From Dokdonia sp. (lineage in GTDB: Bacteria > Bacteroidota > Bacteroidia > Flavobacteriales > Flavobacteriaceae), in assembly GCA_020630915.1 (NCBI GenBank), contig JAHDIF010000002.1:62001-126000 (forward strand): a stretch of 64,000 nt of DNA, read 5' to 3'. The position numbers and the translations under genes were made by a program. The notes beneath the pieces were generated by a model. The model did no database searches. It had not been told where the DNA came from and saw nothing but the letters and a program-made list of their open reading frames with translations. Positions 53,271 through 62,514 of this stretch are shown one piece after another. How positions within the stretch are numbered: the first letter of the stretch is position 1; each line of letters opens with the position of its first letter.

Positions 53271-53369
53271 TTAAATAAAATAGGGAGTTACAAATAAGGC
53301 TGCACAGGCAACTAAAATTAGAATCGTAATAATTGTTCTGCCATCTAGATAGTCGTAGTTTTCTTTCAT
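53271..53369 (-). CDS. Candidate 32-residue single-pass membrane peptide
   Basis: Short minus-strand frame between ettA and the HAD gene. ATG at 53369, stop TAA at 53271-53273. The product begins with a charged stretch MKENYDYLDGR, continues with a hydrophobic run TIITILILVACAALFVTP and ends YFI. One clean membrane span after a polar N terminus is unlike a random AT-rich frame. No Shine-Dalgarno site, as is usual in this phylum. Its 3' end abuts ettA. Conservation is unverified. Confidence 0.5.
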   Translation of the reverse strand: MKENYDYLDGRTIITILILVACAALFVTPYFI

Positions 53370-53455
53370 GATTAGTATGTATTTGCGTAGGATTACTACA
53401 ATATAGATGCCAAAATGCATAAAAGGTTGCGTTATTCTTAATTAATTATTTGAAA

Positions 53456-54142
53456 ATGAAGAAAGTAATTGCTTTTGATGCAGATGATACCTTATGGGTA
53501 AATGAACCGCTCTTTAGAAGAGCAGAGGAAGAATTTTGTGAGTTGATGGTTGATTTTTTGGATATACAAACCTGTGCAAAAAAGCTTTTTGATTTTGAAA
53601 TGCAAAATCTTCCACTGTATGGGTATGGTATCAAACCTTTTACTTTATCACTGGTCGAAGCCGCTATTATATTAAGCAAAGGCAAGGTTTCTAATGATAT
53701 CTTACTTAAAATTATAGCAATAGGAAAAGCTATGCTTGCCGCACCAGTCGTGGTATTAGATGAGGTGGAAGAGGTGTTAGGTGCGCTTTCGCGAAAGCAA
53801 AACTACAAACTCGTCATGGCTACAAAAGGGGATTTATTAGATCAAGAGCGTAAATTAGAAAAATCTGGATTATCTGAATATTTTCATCATATTGAGGTAA
53901 TGAGTAATAAAAAACCGGGTAATTATAGAAAACTGGTAGAGCATCTAGATATTCATCCAGAGCAGTTTGTTATGGTAGGTAATTCTGTAAAAAGCGACAT
54001 TTTGCCCGTACTAGAAATAGGCGGTCAAGCTTTTCACATTCCTTTTCATACTACCTGGGAGCATGAAATGGTTACAGAACCAGTTGCACATCCTAAGTTT
54101 AAAGAATTGGTAAGTATAAAACAACTAGTAGACCATATGTAA
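53456..54142 (+). CDS. HAD-family hydrolase
   Basis: 228 residues from ATG 53456 (MKKVIAFDADDTLW); the TTG two codons earlier is weaker. Motif I DADDT with nucleophile Asp8 and acid/base Asp10, motif II ATKG, motif III K-P (NKKPGNYRK) and motif IV GNSVKSDI. A Mg-dependent phosphatase, substrate unpredictable. Palindrome copy at 53785 (LSRK). Confidence 0.9.
   Translation: MKKVIAFDADDTLWVNEPLFRRAEEEFCELMVDFLDIQTCAKKLFDFEMQNLPLYGYGIKPFTLSLVEAAIILSKGKVSNDILLKIIAIGKAMLAAPVVVLDEVEEVLGALSRKQNYKLVMATKGDLLDQERKLEKSGLSEYFHHIEVMSNKKPGNYRKLVEHLDIHPEQFVMVGNSVKSDILPVLEIGGQAFHIPFHTTWEHEMVTEPVAHPKFKELVSIKQLVDHM
53785..53798. repeat. 14-bp palindrome GCTTTCGCGAAAGC, copy 14 (coding)
   Basis: Exact copy inside the HAD hydrolase gene, read as Leu-Ser-Arg-Lys. 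Confidence 0.95.
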
Positions 54143-54145
54143 GGT

Positions 54146-55486
54146 CTATATTCCCGTATAGTTTTGTGGTGTTATTGCTTTAAGCTCAGACTTAATAACT
54201 TCATTTACATCTAAGGTATCAATAAACGACGCTATTGAGTCTTGAGTAATACGTTCATTAACTCGGGTTAATGATTTAAGTGCTTCATATGGGTTGGGAT
54301 ACCCTTCTCTTCTTAAAATAGTCTGTATAGCCTCTGCAACGACTGCCCAGTTATTCTCCAGATCTGCTGCTATTTTTGCCTCATTAATAAGCAGCTTATT
54401 AAGTCCTTTGAGAGTAGATTGCATCCCGATAAGTGTGTGTCCTATAGGTACACCTATATTACGTAATACGGTACTGTCTGTAAGATCACGTTGCAGTCTT
54501 GATATAGGCAGTTTTGCAGATAGGTGTTCAAAAACTGCATTTGCAATTCCTAAATTTCCTTCACTATTTTCGAAGTCTATAGGGTTTACTTTATGTGGCA
54601 TCGCACTAGATCCCACTTCACCTTTTTTAATTTTTTGCTTAAAGTAGTCCATAGAGATATAGGTCCACATATCTCTATTAAGGTCTATTAAGATGGTATT
54701 AATACGCTTTAATCCATCAAATAAAGCGGCCATATGGTCGTAATGTTCTATTTGTGTGGTAGGGAAGGAGTGATGAAGTTTTAACGTTTCTTGAACAAAA
54801 CTACCTCCAAAAGCTTTCCAATCTATATTTGGATAGGCTACTTTATGGGCATTAAAGTTTCCTGTTGCTCCACCAAATTTTGCTGCACTTGGGATATCAT
54901 TAAGCAAGTTAAGTTGCTCTTCAATACGCGTTACAAACACCTGAATTTCTTTTCCTAAGCGCGTAGGAGAGGCGGGTTGCCCGTGAGTTCTAGCAAGAAG
55001 TGGTATCGCAGACCACTCATCTACAAACTGTCTTAAATGATCTACTACTTCTAGTAAGAGTGGGATGTATGTATTATTTACAGCATCCTTTAAACTCATA
55101 GGAATTGCAGTATTGTTTATATCTTGGGACGTTAACCCAAAGTGGATAAACTCTTTGTATTCCTGCATTCCAAGAGTGTCAAATTTTTCTTTTATAAAAT
55201 ATTCAACCGCCTTCACATCGTGATTGGTTACACGTTCTATATCTTTAATGGCTTGCGCGTCTTGTGTTGAGAAGTCTACATACATTTCGCGTAAAGCGAG
55301 ATAATGATGTTTATCAATCCCTTCTAATTGTGGTAATGGCAACTCACATAGGGCTATAAAATATTCTACTTCTACTTTTACTCTGTATTTTATAAGGGCT
55401 TCTTCTGAGAAGAAAGAGATAAGGCTTTCTGTTTTTGAGGCGTAACGCCCATCTATAGGTGAGATTGCTCTCAATGCAGTCGACAT
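54146..55486 (-). CDS. purB: Adenylosuccinate lyase
   Basis: 446 residues from ATG 55486 (MSTALRAISPIDGRY); the upstream residues in the open frame are not family-like. The signature loop GSSAMPHKVNPIDFEN, the SPIDGRYAS start and the RTHGQPASPT segment with catalytic His are clear. It performs two fumarate-releasing steps in purine synthesis (SAICAR to AICAR and adenylosuccinate to AMP). Convergent with the HAD gene, with a 3-bp gap. Confidence 0.96.
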   Translation of the reverse strand: MSTALRAISPIDGRYASKTESLISFFSEEALIKYRVKVEVEYFIALCELPLPQLEGIDKHHYLALREMYVDFSTQDAQAIKDIERVTNHDVKAVEYFIKEKFDTLGMQEYKEFIHFGLTSQDINNTAIPMSLKDAVNNTYIPLLLEVVDHLRQFVDEWSAIPLLARTHGQPASPTRLGKEIQVFVTRIEEQLNLLNDIPSAAKFGGATGNFNAHKVAYPNIDWKAFGGSFVQETLKLHHSFPTTQIEHYDHMAALFDGLKRINTILIDLNRDMWTYISMDYFKQKIKKGEVGSSAMPHKVNPIDFENSEGNLGIANAVFEHLSAKLPISRLQRDLTDSTVLRNIGVPIGHTLIGMQSTLKGLNKLLINEAKIAADLENNWAVVAEAIQTILRREGYPNPYEALKSLTRVNERITQDSIASFIDTLDVNEVIKSELKAITPQNYTGI

Positions 55487-55553
55487 AGTCGTGTGTTTTA
55501 AGAAAGTGCGAAGATAAAGATTACACAAATGATAACCATAAAAACCTAACGTT

Positions 55554-56894
55554 TTACAATATACCTCGTGCCTTAATTTCTAGATACTTATTAATTGTAT
55601 TCACTGTAAGGTCCTCTGGGGCTGTGAGTATGGTCTGGATACCGTATTTCTCAAGAGTAGTTGCCATTACTTTTTTGTCGTAGTCAGATTTTTGGGCAAT
55701 GGTTTTATGGTAGATAGTTTGTACATCTTCCGCAGGGCTGGAAATAAGCTTATCGAGCTCTGTATTTTTGAAAAATATAACAACGAGTATATGCTTTCGC
55801 GAAAGCGCTTTCAAATACCCCATCTGTCGCTCCATAGCACTTATATGCTCAAAATTAGTATAAAGTAAAAGCAGGCTGCGCTGGGTAACCTTTCTTTTTA
55901 CTTGATTATATAACGTGCCAAAATCACCATCTAGGAACTTAGTTTCTATATTGTAAAGCACCTCTAAAATCGTCGTGAGATGTGTTTTTTTACTACTGGC
56001 AGGTAAGTGGTTTTTAATACCTTCTGCAAAGGTGATCATTCCCACTTTATCCTTCTTTTTTAAGGCGATATTAGAAAATGCGAGGGTGCTATTAATGGCG
56101 TAATCTAACAAGGTAAGACCATTAAAAGGCATTTTCATTGTCCTACTGGCATCTATGAGACTATAAATAGGTTGTGATTTTTCATCTTGAAATTGATTGA
56201 CCATCAGACTGGCTCTTTTTGCCGTCGCTTTCCAGTTTATGGTTCGTACATCATCTCCTAGGACGTAGTCTTTTATTTGTTCAAACTCCATCGTATGTCC
56301 TATACGACGTATCTTTTTCATCCCGTGTAATGTGAGTCTATTGTCTAGCGCGAGGAAGGCATACTTTTTCATCTGAATAAAAGAAGGATAGACTTTTACC
56401 ATCTGATCTTTCTCAAATTTATAACGCCTTTTAAGAAGTTTTAATCCTGAGCTGGCATAGATATTTAAATTCCCAAAGTAGTATTCCCCGCGTTCTGTTG
56501 GTCTTAGCTCATAAGTGAATGTAGCTTCTTCCTTTGCTGGAATATTAAGTGTTTTATTAAAATCTCGTTTTTGAAATTGTATAGGGATTTCTTCTATAAC
56601 GTCTACGGTAATCGCAAAACCATAGTTATTTTTAATGAGTATAGGTAATTCGTTTTGATCACTATTCGAAAATTTTTCTGGAAGTTTACGTGCCGCAACA
56701 ACGCGCTGTCCTCCTCTCCATAACGAAATAGCATCTAAGAGTAACACTACACCCAAGCCAGCTAGCGCTAGAAGTCCTATAGCAAACAGTCCGTTAAACC
56801 AATAGGATAGAAGCAAACAGACGGCTATAGCTGCCAGTAGGTAAAACAATCGCGTGTTTACGTACAGAGATTTTATGAATCTAATAAAAGCCAA
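55554..56894 (-). CDS. DUF58 protein with von Willebrand factor A-like fold
   Basis: 446 residues. Two membrane segments near the N terminus (about 15-55), a beta-rich middle, then the DUF58 core: VRTINWKATAKRASLMVNQ and IYSLIDASRTM (MIDAS-like). It ends without a membrane anchor. In MoxR clusters, DUF58 proteins pair with the ATPase, which is thought to act as a chaperone loading metal or maturing partners. It begins directly after the moxR gene. Palindrome copy at 55793 (LSRK). Confidence 0.9.
   Translation of the reverse strand: MAFIRFIKSLYVNTRLFYLLAAIAVCLLLSYWFNGLFAIGLLALAGLGVVLLLDAISLWRGGQRVVAARKLPEKFSNSDQNELPILIKNNYGFAITVDVIEEIPIQFQKRDFNKTLNIPAKEEATFTYELRPTERGEYYFGNLNIYASSGLKLLKRRYKFEKDQMVKVYPSFIQMKKYAFLALDNRLTLHGMKKIRRIGHTMEFEQIKDYVLGDDVRTINWKATAKRASLMVNQFQDEKSQPIYSLIDASRTMKMPFNGLTLLDYAINSTLAFSNIALKKKDKVGMITFAEGIKNHLPASSKKTHLTTILEVLYNIETKFLDGDFGTLYNQVKRKVTQRSLLLLYTNFEHISAMERQMGYLKALSRKHILVVIFFKNTELDKLISSPAEDVQTIYHKTIAQKSDYDKKVMATTLEKYGIQTILTAPEDLTVNTINKYLEIKARGIL
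55793..55806. repeat. 14-bp palindrome GCTTTCGCGAAAGC, copy 15 (coding)
   Basis: Exact copy inside the DUF58 gene, read on the minus strand as Leu-Ser-Arg-Lys. Confidence 0.95.
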
Positions 56895-57935
56895 TTATCT
56901 CGGGATTTCTATAGATTGTACGATCATATCTATTACCTGTTCTGTAGTCATCCCTTCCATTTCTCGCTCTGGAGACAGTATTAAACGATGCCTAAGCACA
57001 GGAGTTACAGCTCTTTTAATATCTTCTGGAATCACAAAGTCTCTTCCTGAGATGGCCGCAAATGCCTTAGACGCATTCATAATAGCAAGGGATGCTCTTG
57101 GAGAGCCTCCTAAATATAGATGAGGATGTGTTCTGGTCTTCACCACTATAGACGCTACGTAATTAAGTATTTTTTCTTCAATGAGTACATCTTGCGTTTG
57201 AGCTCTAAATTCCTGTAGCTTTGCTGGCGATACCACAGCATTCACTTCTTTTTGAGGAGCACCACCTTTGCGGTTGTGATGATTAGAAAGGATAGTCACC
57301 TCTTCTTCTAGTGATGGATAATCTACCTTAATTTTGAATAAGAAACGGTCTAATTGTGCCTCTGGTAAAGCGTAGGTACCTTCTTGCTCTACTGGATTTT
57401 GTGTGGCAAGAACTACAAAAGGTGGCTCCATAGGGTAGCGATGCCCGTCTATAGTGATCTGCCGCTCTTCCATCACCTCAAATAGAGCTGCTTGTGTTTT
57501 TGCAGGAGCTCTGTTGATCTCATCTATTAGTACAATATTGGAAAATATAGGGCCTTTTTTAAATTCAAAATCACTGGTTTTCATATTAAGAACAGAGGTT
57601 CCTAACACATCACTAGGCATTAGGTCTGGTGTAAACTGTAGTCTACTAAAATCTGTATCCAGTGTTTTGGCAAATAGTTTTGCGGTTACTGTTTTTGCAA
57701 TTCCTGGAACACCCTCTATAAGCACGTGACCGTCTGAGAGTAAGGCTACAATAAGTAAATCTATAAACTCGTGCTGTCCTACGATAATCTTGCCAAGTTC
57801 TAAGCGTATATTTTCTGCCATCGAGCGTAGCTCTTCCAAAGGGATTCTATTCTCAAAAGACAGGTTTTGGTCTTGGCTTTGAGGTGTTTGAGCTCCTTGC
57901 TCTTCTGGAATGTTATTTTGATCTTGTTCCTCCAT
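56895..57935 (-). CDS. MoxR-family AAA+ ATPase
   Basis: 346 residues. Walker A GVPGIAKT (75-82), Walker B IVLIDEINRAP, and the MoxR stretches FEVMEERQITIDG and VLATQNPVEQEGTYALPEAQLDRF. A Q-rich N-terminal tail of about 30 residues precedes the ATPase. It works with the DUF58 and membrane proteins of its operon. Adjacent genes are separated by 1 bp or less. Confidence 0.95.
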   Translation of the reverse strand: MEEQDQNNIPEEQGAQTPQSQDQNLSFENRIPLEELRSMAENIRLELGKIIVGQHEFIDLLIVALLSDGHVLIEGVPGIAKTVTAKLFAKTLDTDFSRLQFTPDLMPSDVLGTSVLNMKTSDFEFKKGPIFSNIVLIDEINRAPAKTQAALFEVMEERQITIDGHRYPMEPPFVVLATQNPVEQEGTYALPEAQLDRFLFKIKVDYPSLEEEVTILSNHHNRKGGAPQKEVNAVVSPAKLQEFRAQTQDVLIEEKILNYVASIVVKTRTHPHLYLGGSPRASLAIMNASKAFAAISGRDFVIPEDIKRAVTPVLRHRLILSPEREMEGMTTEQVIDMIVQSIEIPR

Positions 57936-57936
57936 A

Positions 57937-59142
57937 TTATGTCGTTTTGTATGCTTCTATTAAAGTATTGAGTCGCTCTAGTTCTTGTTGGGTAATGTGC
58001 TCCTTTTGTTGTATGTATTGTATTAAGTCTATAATACGTTTTGTTTGATCTACGGGATTCCCTGTTTTAAGAGAGGCTCTATTTATAAAATCCAATCCCA
58101 ATCTAGAAGTATCTAGATTATGAGTGCTGCGTAAATACTCTAGAAAATGATTTATTTGATGATAGGCTATACTCTTATGATCCTTCTTTTCTAAATACAT
58201 ACCGGCTATTGTATGCGTGTAAGCGATCGTTTGGTTTTCTAAGGGTTTTACAATTGGGATCGCCCGTTGCTTGCGCTTTCCTTCAAAAAACACCCATAAA
58301 AAAACACCTAACAGCAGCACGTACCAAGCCCACTTTAGATATCTATTCTTAAAGAGCATATAAAGCGGAGAGCTATAGTAGGTCTTACTATTTTTATAAT
58401 GATTATCCCAGTAAAAGTTGGTGCCCTCAGGAATATATAATTGTGCTCCATCTGTATACTTGTAGTTTTCTTTATGAAGCATAAAGTAATTTGTAAAGGT
58501 CTCTGGGAAGAGATGAAGATAGACCATTCCTTTTCCATAAGGTTGAGCTATAAAATTTACTTTTGGCTCTTCCATCCCGTTTACATTTTCCTTTTTGTAG
58601 TCAAAAACGCCAAGAACCGTTGTATTAAGTGTATCTATCTCATTAAAGTAACTAGCAGATATTTCAATATCTAAGTCGTATGGAATGCTTTTTTTTAGTG
58701 ACGGATTCGAAAGATTAAGCAAGGGTTTCTTTTCAAAATTGTCCAGGTCATAATAAAACTCTGTTGCAAGCGATAAGGAGTCTAGCAGCGTTTCAGAAAC
58801 AGTGCTGCTTGCAACGTAAAGCGCATTGCCTTCTGCTACCCATTCTAATAATCTATGCGTTTCTGCTTCGTCAAAATAGACAGCATCATTCACAAAAAAA
58901 TACGTGCCCGTCACGGTAGTATCCTTTAAAAATTCATATGGAGGCATATTTGCTTCTTGAAAATCATCAGCTAGTTTGTCTTTTAAGGTCGTATGATACA
59001 CGTTTAGTCCAAACGGTATTTTGTCATTGTTACCATAACTAGGATACCAATTAATTGGCTCTGGACGGGTCGCTTCTAGATAGATAAGTAACCCCAACGC
59101 GAGGAGAATAACACCAGCAAGTATTTTATAACTCTTCGTCAT
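57937..59142 (-). CDS. DUF4350 membrane protein of the MoxR cluster
   Basis: 401 residues. One N-terminal membrane segment, an extracytoplasmic domain with YVASSTVSETLLDSL and YGKGMVYLH segments matching DUF4350, and a second membrane segment at about 270-290 (WAWYVLLLGVFLWVFF). A cytosolic tail rich in charged helices follows. The function is unknown; the family occurs with MoxR, DUF58 and DUF4129 genes. Overlaps the DUF4129 gene by 4 bp. Confidence 0.87.
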   Translation of the reverse strand: MTKSYKILAGVILLALGLLIYLEATRPEPINWYPSYGNNDKIPFGLNVYHTTLKDKLADDFQEANMPPYEFLKDTTVTGTYFFVNDAVYFDEAETHRLLEWVAEGNALYVASSTVSETLLDSLSLATEFYYDLDNFEKKPLLNLSNPSLKKSIPYDLDIEISASYFNEIDTLNTTVLGVFDYKKENVNGMEEPKVNFIAQPYGKGMVYLHLFPETFTNYFMLHKENYKYTDGAQLYIPEGTNFYWDNHYKNSKTYYSSPLYMLFKNRYLKWAWYVLLLGVFLWVFFEGKRKQRAIPIVKPLENQTIAYTHTIAGMYLEKKDHKSIAYHQINHFLEYLRSTHNLDTSRLGLDFINRASLKTGNPVDQTKRIIDLIQYIQQKEHITQQELERLNTLIEAYKTT

Positions 59143-59885
59143 ATCTCACTGTTTATTTTGTTGAATGCGAGTTGCGCTTTCGCGAAAGCGTCCTCATCCA
59201 CCTCAAAGTTACCATACCAGATGTAGTCGTATATGTCTGTAAGTCGCATAAATTGACCACGTAGTTGTGTGTTTTTTATCTCATAAATATACTCATGATT
59301 GGTTTTCTGAACTTGCCAATCTATAAGCTCTTTTCCAGATAATTTTTGAAGCGTGAGTAAGTAGTAGTATCTAATTGCGAGACGGTAGTTTCCTTCTTTA
59401 AGCGCCGTATCTATCAAAGATTGGATATCTTGACTGTTCATGATCTCCTCATCATCTCCTATAAAAACATCCTTGTGATTTGGATGAATTATGGCTCTGG
59501 CATTATCAATTTTGAGGAATACATAAATGAGAAGCGCTAAGAGTCCAGCGCCTAATAAATAGGGCAGAAGTCTGAGTAATATACCTAGTATACCTGTGGC
59601 TTCTTCACCGCCTGTGAGCCATCGTAAAAAAGAGTTCCAGATATCTGATAATTTCCTTCTTAAACGAGAAAGCCAGTTGTCTTCTGGTTCGATCTCTACA
59701 TAATTGTAGTCGGGATCATTTTTAAAATCTTCAATAGCGACTTCATCTAGAGATGTCCCATCAATAGGTTGAGCATCATACACCACCTCTTTTTGAGTGG
59801 AGACAGGTACGTCCTCACTTGTCGTCTGTGCCAAACAACAAACTGACGGGCATACCAATAAACAGAAGATGAGTATTCTGAACAT
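59139..59885 (-). CDS. DUF4129 membrane protein of the MoxR cluster
   Basis: 248 residues. Signal peptide (ends CCLAQ), an acidic extracytoplasmic stretch, one membrane segment (about 106-128) and a C-terminal DUF4129-like domain (IDTALKEGNYRLAIRYYYLLTLQKL) of about 85 residues, similar to proteins in transglutaminase/MoxR operons. It contains palindrome copy 16, read as AFAKA in the C-terminal helix. Confidence 0.86.
   Translation of the reverse strand: MFRILIFCLLVCPSVCCLAQTTSEDVPVSTQKEVVYDAQPIDGTSLDEVAIEDFKNDPDYNYVEIEPEDNWLSRLRRKLSDIWNSFLRWLTGGEEATGILGILLRLLPYLLGAGLLALLIYVFLKIDNARAIIHPNHKDVFIGDDEEIMNSQDIQSLIDTALKEGNYRLAIRYYYLLTLQKLSGKELIDWQVQKTNHEYIYEIKNTQLRGQFMRLTDIYDYIWYGNFEVDEDAFAKAQLAFNKINSEI
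59176..59189. repeat. 14-bp palindrome GCTTTCGCGAAAGC, copy 16 (coding)
   Basis: Exact copy near the 3' end of the DUF4129 gene, read on the minus strand as Ala-Phe-Ala-Lys-Ala. Confidence 0.95.
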
Positions 59886-59892
59886 ATATTCC

Positions 59893-60762
59893 TTATTCTC
59901 CTAAACGGTCTATTTGTTCTAGCGTTCCTGTTTGATTTTTTTGCTCGTTGAGGTTATAATACACAAAGGCAGCCCCTATAGGTATAAATAAGTAAGCGAT
60001 GTACTGAAGAGCAGAGGCGACTACTGTTAGAATTACCGTGCCTAAGTCAAACATACTGCTTGGATCTGACAGTGATCCTTCTTGAATAGACGTAAACATC
60101 TTAACCCATATATAAATCATAGATGGTAGACTAAAGATGATACTTATTATATACCATAAAAGCCCTAGAACTATCATCGAAGCAAAAGTCATCCACCAGT
60201 GGTCTTTAATAAGGGTGAAGCTGTCTGAAATAGCATCTCCAGCATTTTTGTTTTCAAAAAGTAAAATTGCAAAAATCAAGAAAAAAGGTGCTGATACGTA
60301 AATCCCTGGTATAAGACATAGCATAAATCCTAAAGCAGCTAGCAGTGATTTTCCTAAACCGGCGATAATAATATTTCCCAGGTTGTCTTTTACTGTGCTC
60401 ATTACTTCACTATCTATAATCTCGCCTTCATTTGCAATATAAGATTTTATAATACTCGTGATCGCGGCATATAAAAATGTGAGGTAGATAAAAAGGGAGA
60501 GATATACGAAAAGTGTACTAATAATAACAGCAGTGCTATCAAAAGCACTAAAAGGATCATTGACATTAAAAAGCGAATCATTGCCAAAAGAAGATTGTGC
60601 ATTGTATGCAGATGCCGCTATAAAAAGTACAAAGGGAATACCTACTATTTTGAAAAGGTTTCTAAAAATGGCCTTAGAGTTTCTTCTTAAAAACTTAAAG
60701 GTATCCGTAATGATTTCTCCAAGTTCTCTCTTACGTTTAAAGTTGATATAATGAGTTTGCAT
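59893..60762 (-). CDS. Six-pass membrane protein of the MoxR cluster, function unknown
   Basis: 289 residues. Short cytosolic N terminus, then about six membrane segments with a GFMLCLIPGIYVSAPFFLI segment and the conserved-looking KDHWWMTFASMI loop. It resembles membrane domains placed next to SpoIIM/DUF58 operons, some annotated as glycerophosphodiesterase-type membrane domains. It starts 7 bp after the SpoIIM-like gene ends and ends 7 bp before the DUF4129 start. Confidence 0.75.
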   Translation of the reverse strand: MQTHYINFKRKRELGEIITDTFKFLRRNSKAIFRNLFKIVGIPFVLFIAASAYNAQSSFGNDSLFNVNDPFSAFDSTAVIISTLFVYLSLFIYLTFLYAAITSIIKSYIANEGEIIDSEVMSTVKDNLGNIIIAGLGKSLLAALGFMLCLIPGIYVSAPFFLIFAILLFENKNAGDAISDSFTLIKDHWWMTFASMIVLGLLWYIISIIFSLPSMIYIWVKMFTSIQEGSLSDPSSMFDLGTVILTVVASALQYIAYLFIPIGAAFVYYNLNEQKNQTGTLEQIDRLGE

Positions 60763-60769
60763 AATTGTT

Positions 60770-61756
60770 TTATGAATTTTGAGTGATTAAAGTAAGTTCT
60801 TTTTGCTTACGCTTGTATATTTTTCTAGGATAAAAAACATAGTAAAAAAGAATCAAAGCAAGTGAACTAGATATGATAAGAATGGCAAGCCAGTCAGGCA
60901 TTTCTGTATGTCTGGTCACAAAACCTTCTAGAAATCCTGCGATAATAAAAAAGGGAACAGTGCTTACCACTATCTTAAGTCCGTTTTTCATACCTCTTTT
61001 AAAAGAAGCGAGTCTGGTATATGTTCTGGGAAATAGAATGCTGTTTCCTACCACCATTCCTGCACACCCTGCTATAATGATAACAGAAATCTCAATAGTA
61101 CCGTGTATCCAGATAGTTCGTACAGATTCCCAAAGCAATCCTTGCTCGTAAAAGAAATATTGAAAGCTCCCTAGCATGACAGCATTATTCATAATAATCA
61201 TAAGCGACCCAATGCTAAAAAGTATGCCATAGATAAATGCATAAAAAGCCACTTTAATATTATTAATAGTAATTCCCAAAAACATTCCCATTTCTCCAGA
61301 GTCTTTATAAACAGCCATAGGATCACCATTTTCTATATTCTCTAAAGTCATATTTACATATCCATCTCCCAAAATAGATCTCACAAAAGTTCCGTCATTT
61401 GCAGCACTATAGGCCCCAATTATAGAGAATAAAACGAAAGTTAGAAAGGCTATTAATAACTGACGCTGATAACTATAAAATAGTAAAGGGAACTCCTCTG
61501 TAAAAAAAGATATAAATCGTTTACTCGATTCTCTTTTAGTCTTATATATAAGTTGGTGAGACTGAGAAGATAGATAATTTAGATACTCTAAAGTCTTACT
61601 TTCTGGGTAGAATGTTTGAGCATAACTTAAGTGATCTGTAACCTCCATATATAGATTAGAAAGTTCATCTGGAGAAATTTGTTCTCTATTATGAAGGAGA
61701 CTTTCAAATCTCAACCATTTATCCTTATTTTGCTTCACGAAAGCCGCCTCACGCAT
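60770..61756 (-). CDS. SpoIIM-like stage II sporulation M family membrane protein
   Basis: 328 residues from ATG 61756 (MREAAFVKQNKDKWLRF). The frame to 61918 reaches into the divergent RDD gene and has no family resemblance before this Met. The DUF95/SpoIIM domain includes FNN-like NNIKVAFYAFIYGILFSIGSL and GTIEISVIIIAGCAGM with about six membrane segments. In non-sporulating bacteria its role is unknown; it occurs with RDD and MoxR genes as here. Confidence 0.88.
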   Translation of the reverse strand: MREAAFVKQNKDKWLRFESLLHNREQISPDELSNLYMEVTDHLSYAQTFYPESKTLEYLNYLSSQSHQLIYKTKRESSKRFISFFTEEFPLLFYSYQRQLLIAFLTFVLFSIIGAYSAANDGTFVRSILGDGYVNMTLENIENGDPMAVYKDSGEMGMFLGITINNIKVAFYAFIYGILFSIGSLMIIMNNAVMLGSFQYFFYEQGLLWESVRTIWIHGTIEISVIIIAGCAGMVVGNSILFPRTYTRLASFKRGMKNGLKIVVSTVPFFIIAGFLEGFVTRHTEMPDWLAILIISSSLALILFYYVFYPRKIYKRKQKELTLITQNS

Positions 61757-61791
61757 ACACCCTAAATTATATAAGTAAAGAAAGACAAAAG

Positions 61792-62514
61792 ATGGATAAT
61801 TTTCAAATAGAAACTGCTCAAAATGTGAGTATTTATCAAAATGTTGCAGGAATAGGAGAGCGTATCCTTGCTTTTTTAATAGACTTTTTGGTAATAGTGG
61901 CATATTGGATTTTATCAATCTTTCTTATTGCAGCTTTTGATGTTGATACAAATGACCAATGGGAGTTTATTTCTTTTATTATGATTTTGGGATTGCCAGT
62001 CTTTTTGTATCATCTGTTTTTTGAGACTTTTTGGGATGGTCGTTCTTTAGGTAAATCTGCTATGAAATTACGAGTAGTGAAGCTTGATGGGTCTAAGCCG
62101 GGTTTTGGTAGTTATTTTGTAAGATGGATTATGCGCATTGTAGATATAAGTTTAATGAGCGGGGCGCTAGCAACGGTGACGATATTATTAAATGAAAAAG
62201 GACAGCGTCTAGGAGATATGGCCGCAGGAACCACTGTAATAAGCGAAAAGAAGAAAGCACGTCTCAGCGATACACTCCTTGTAGATATTCCTGAGGATTA
62301 CGTGCCATTATATCCTCAGGTAACAGTTTTTACTGATAAAGATATGCAACGAATTAAGACTGTATACTCAGATGCTAGGAGTCAAGCAAACCATAACGTT
62401 ATTGTCAAGCTAGCAAATAAGATGCAAGAAATGATGAGTATTACTCCAGAAGAAAAACCCATAGAGTTTGTAGATCGCGTGATTTCTGACTATAACTACT
62501 ACACCCAGCAATAA
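61792..62514 (+). CDS. RDD-family membrane protein
   Basis: 240 residues, divergent from the SpoIIM-like gene across 35 bp. The RDD marks are ERILAFLIDFLVIVAYW, FETFWDGRSLGKSAMKLRV and KGQRLGDMAAGTTVI, with four membrane segments. A cytosolic tail of about 70 residues follows. RDD proteins are proposed transport or regulatory subunits; this pairing with SpoIIM and MoxR genes is recurrent. Its stop overlaps the next start by 1 nt (TAATG). Confidence 0.9.
   Translation: MDNFQIETAQNVSIYQNVAGIGERILAFLIDFLVIVAYWILSIFLIAAFDVDTNDQWEFISFIMILGLPVFLYHLFFETFWDGRSLGKSAMKLRVVKLDGSKPGFGSYFVRWIMRIVDISLMSGALATVTILLNEKGQRLGDMAAGTTVISEKKKARLSDTLLVDIPEDYVPLYPQVTVFTDKDMQRIKTVYSDARSQANHNVIVKLANKMQEMMSITPEEKPIEFVDRVISDYNYYTQQ

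Noticed and set aside
61757-61918. 54-residue N-terminal extension of the SpoIIM-like gene
   Set aside because: It would overlap the divergent RDD gene and precedes the family-like start MREAAF at 61756.
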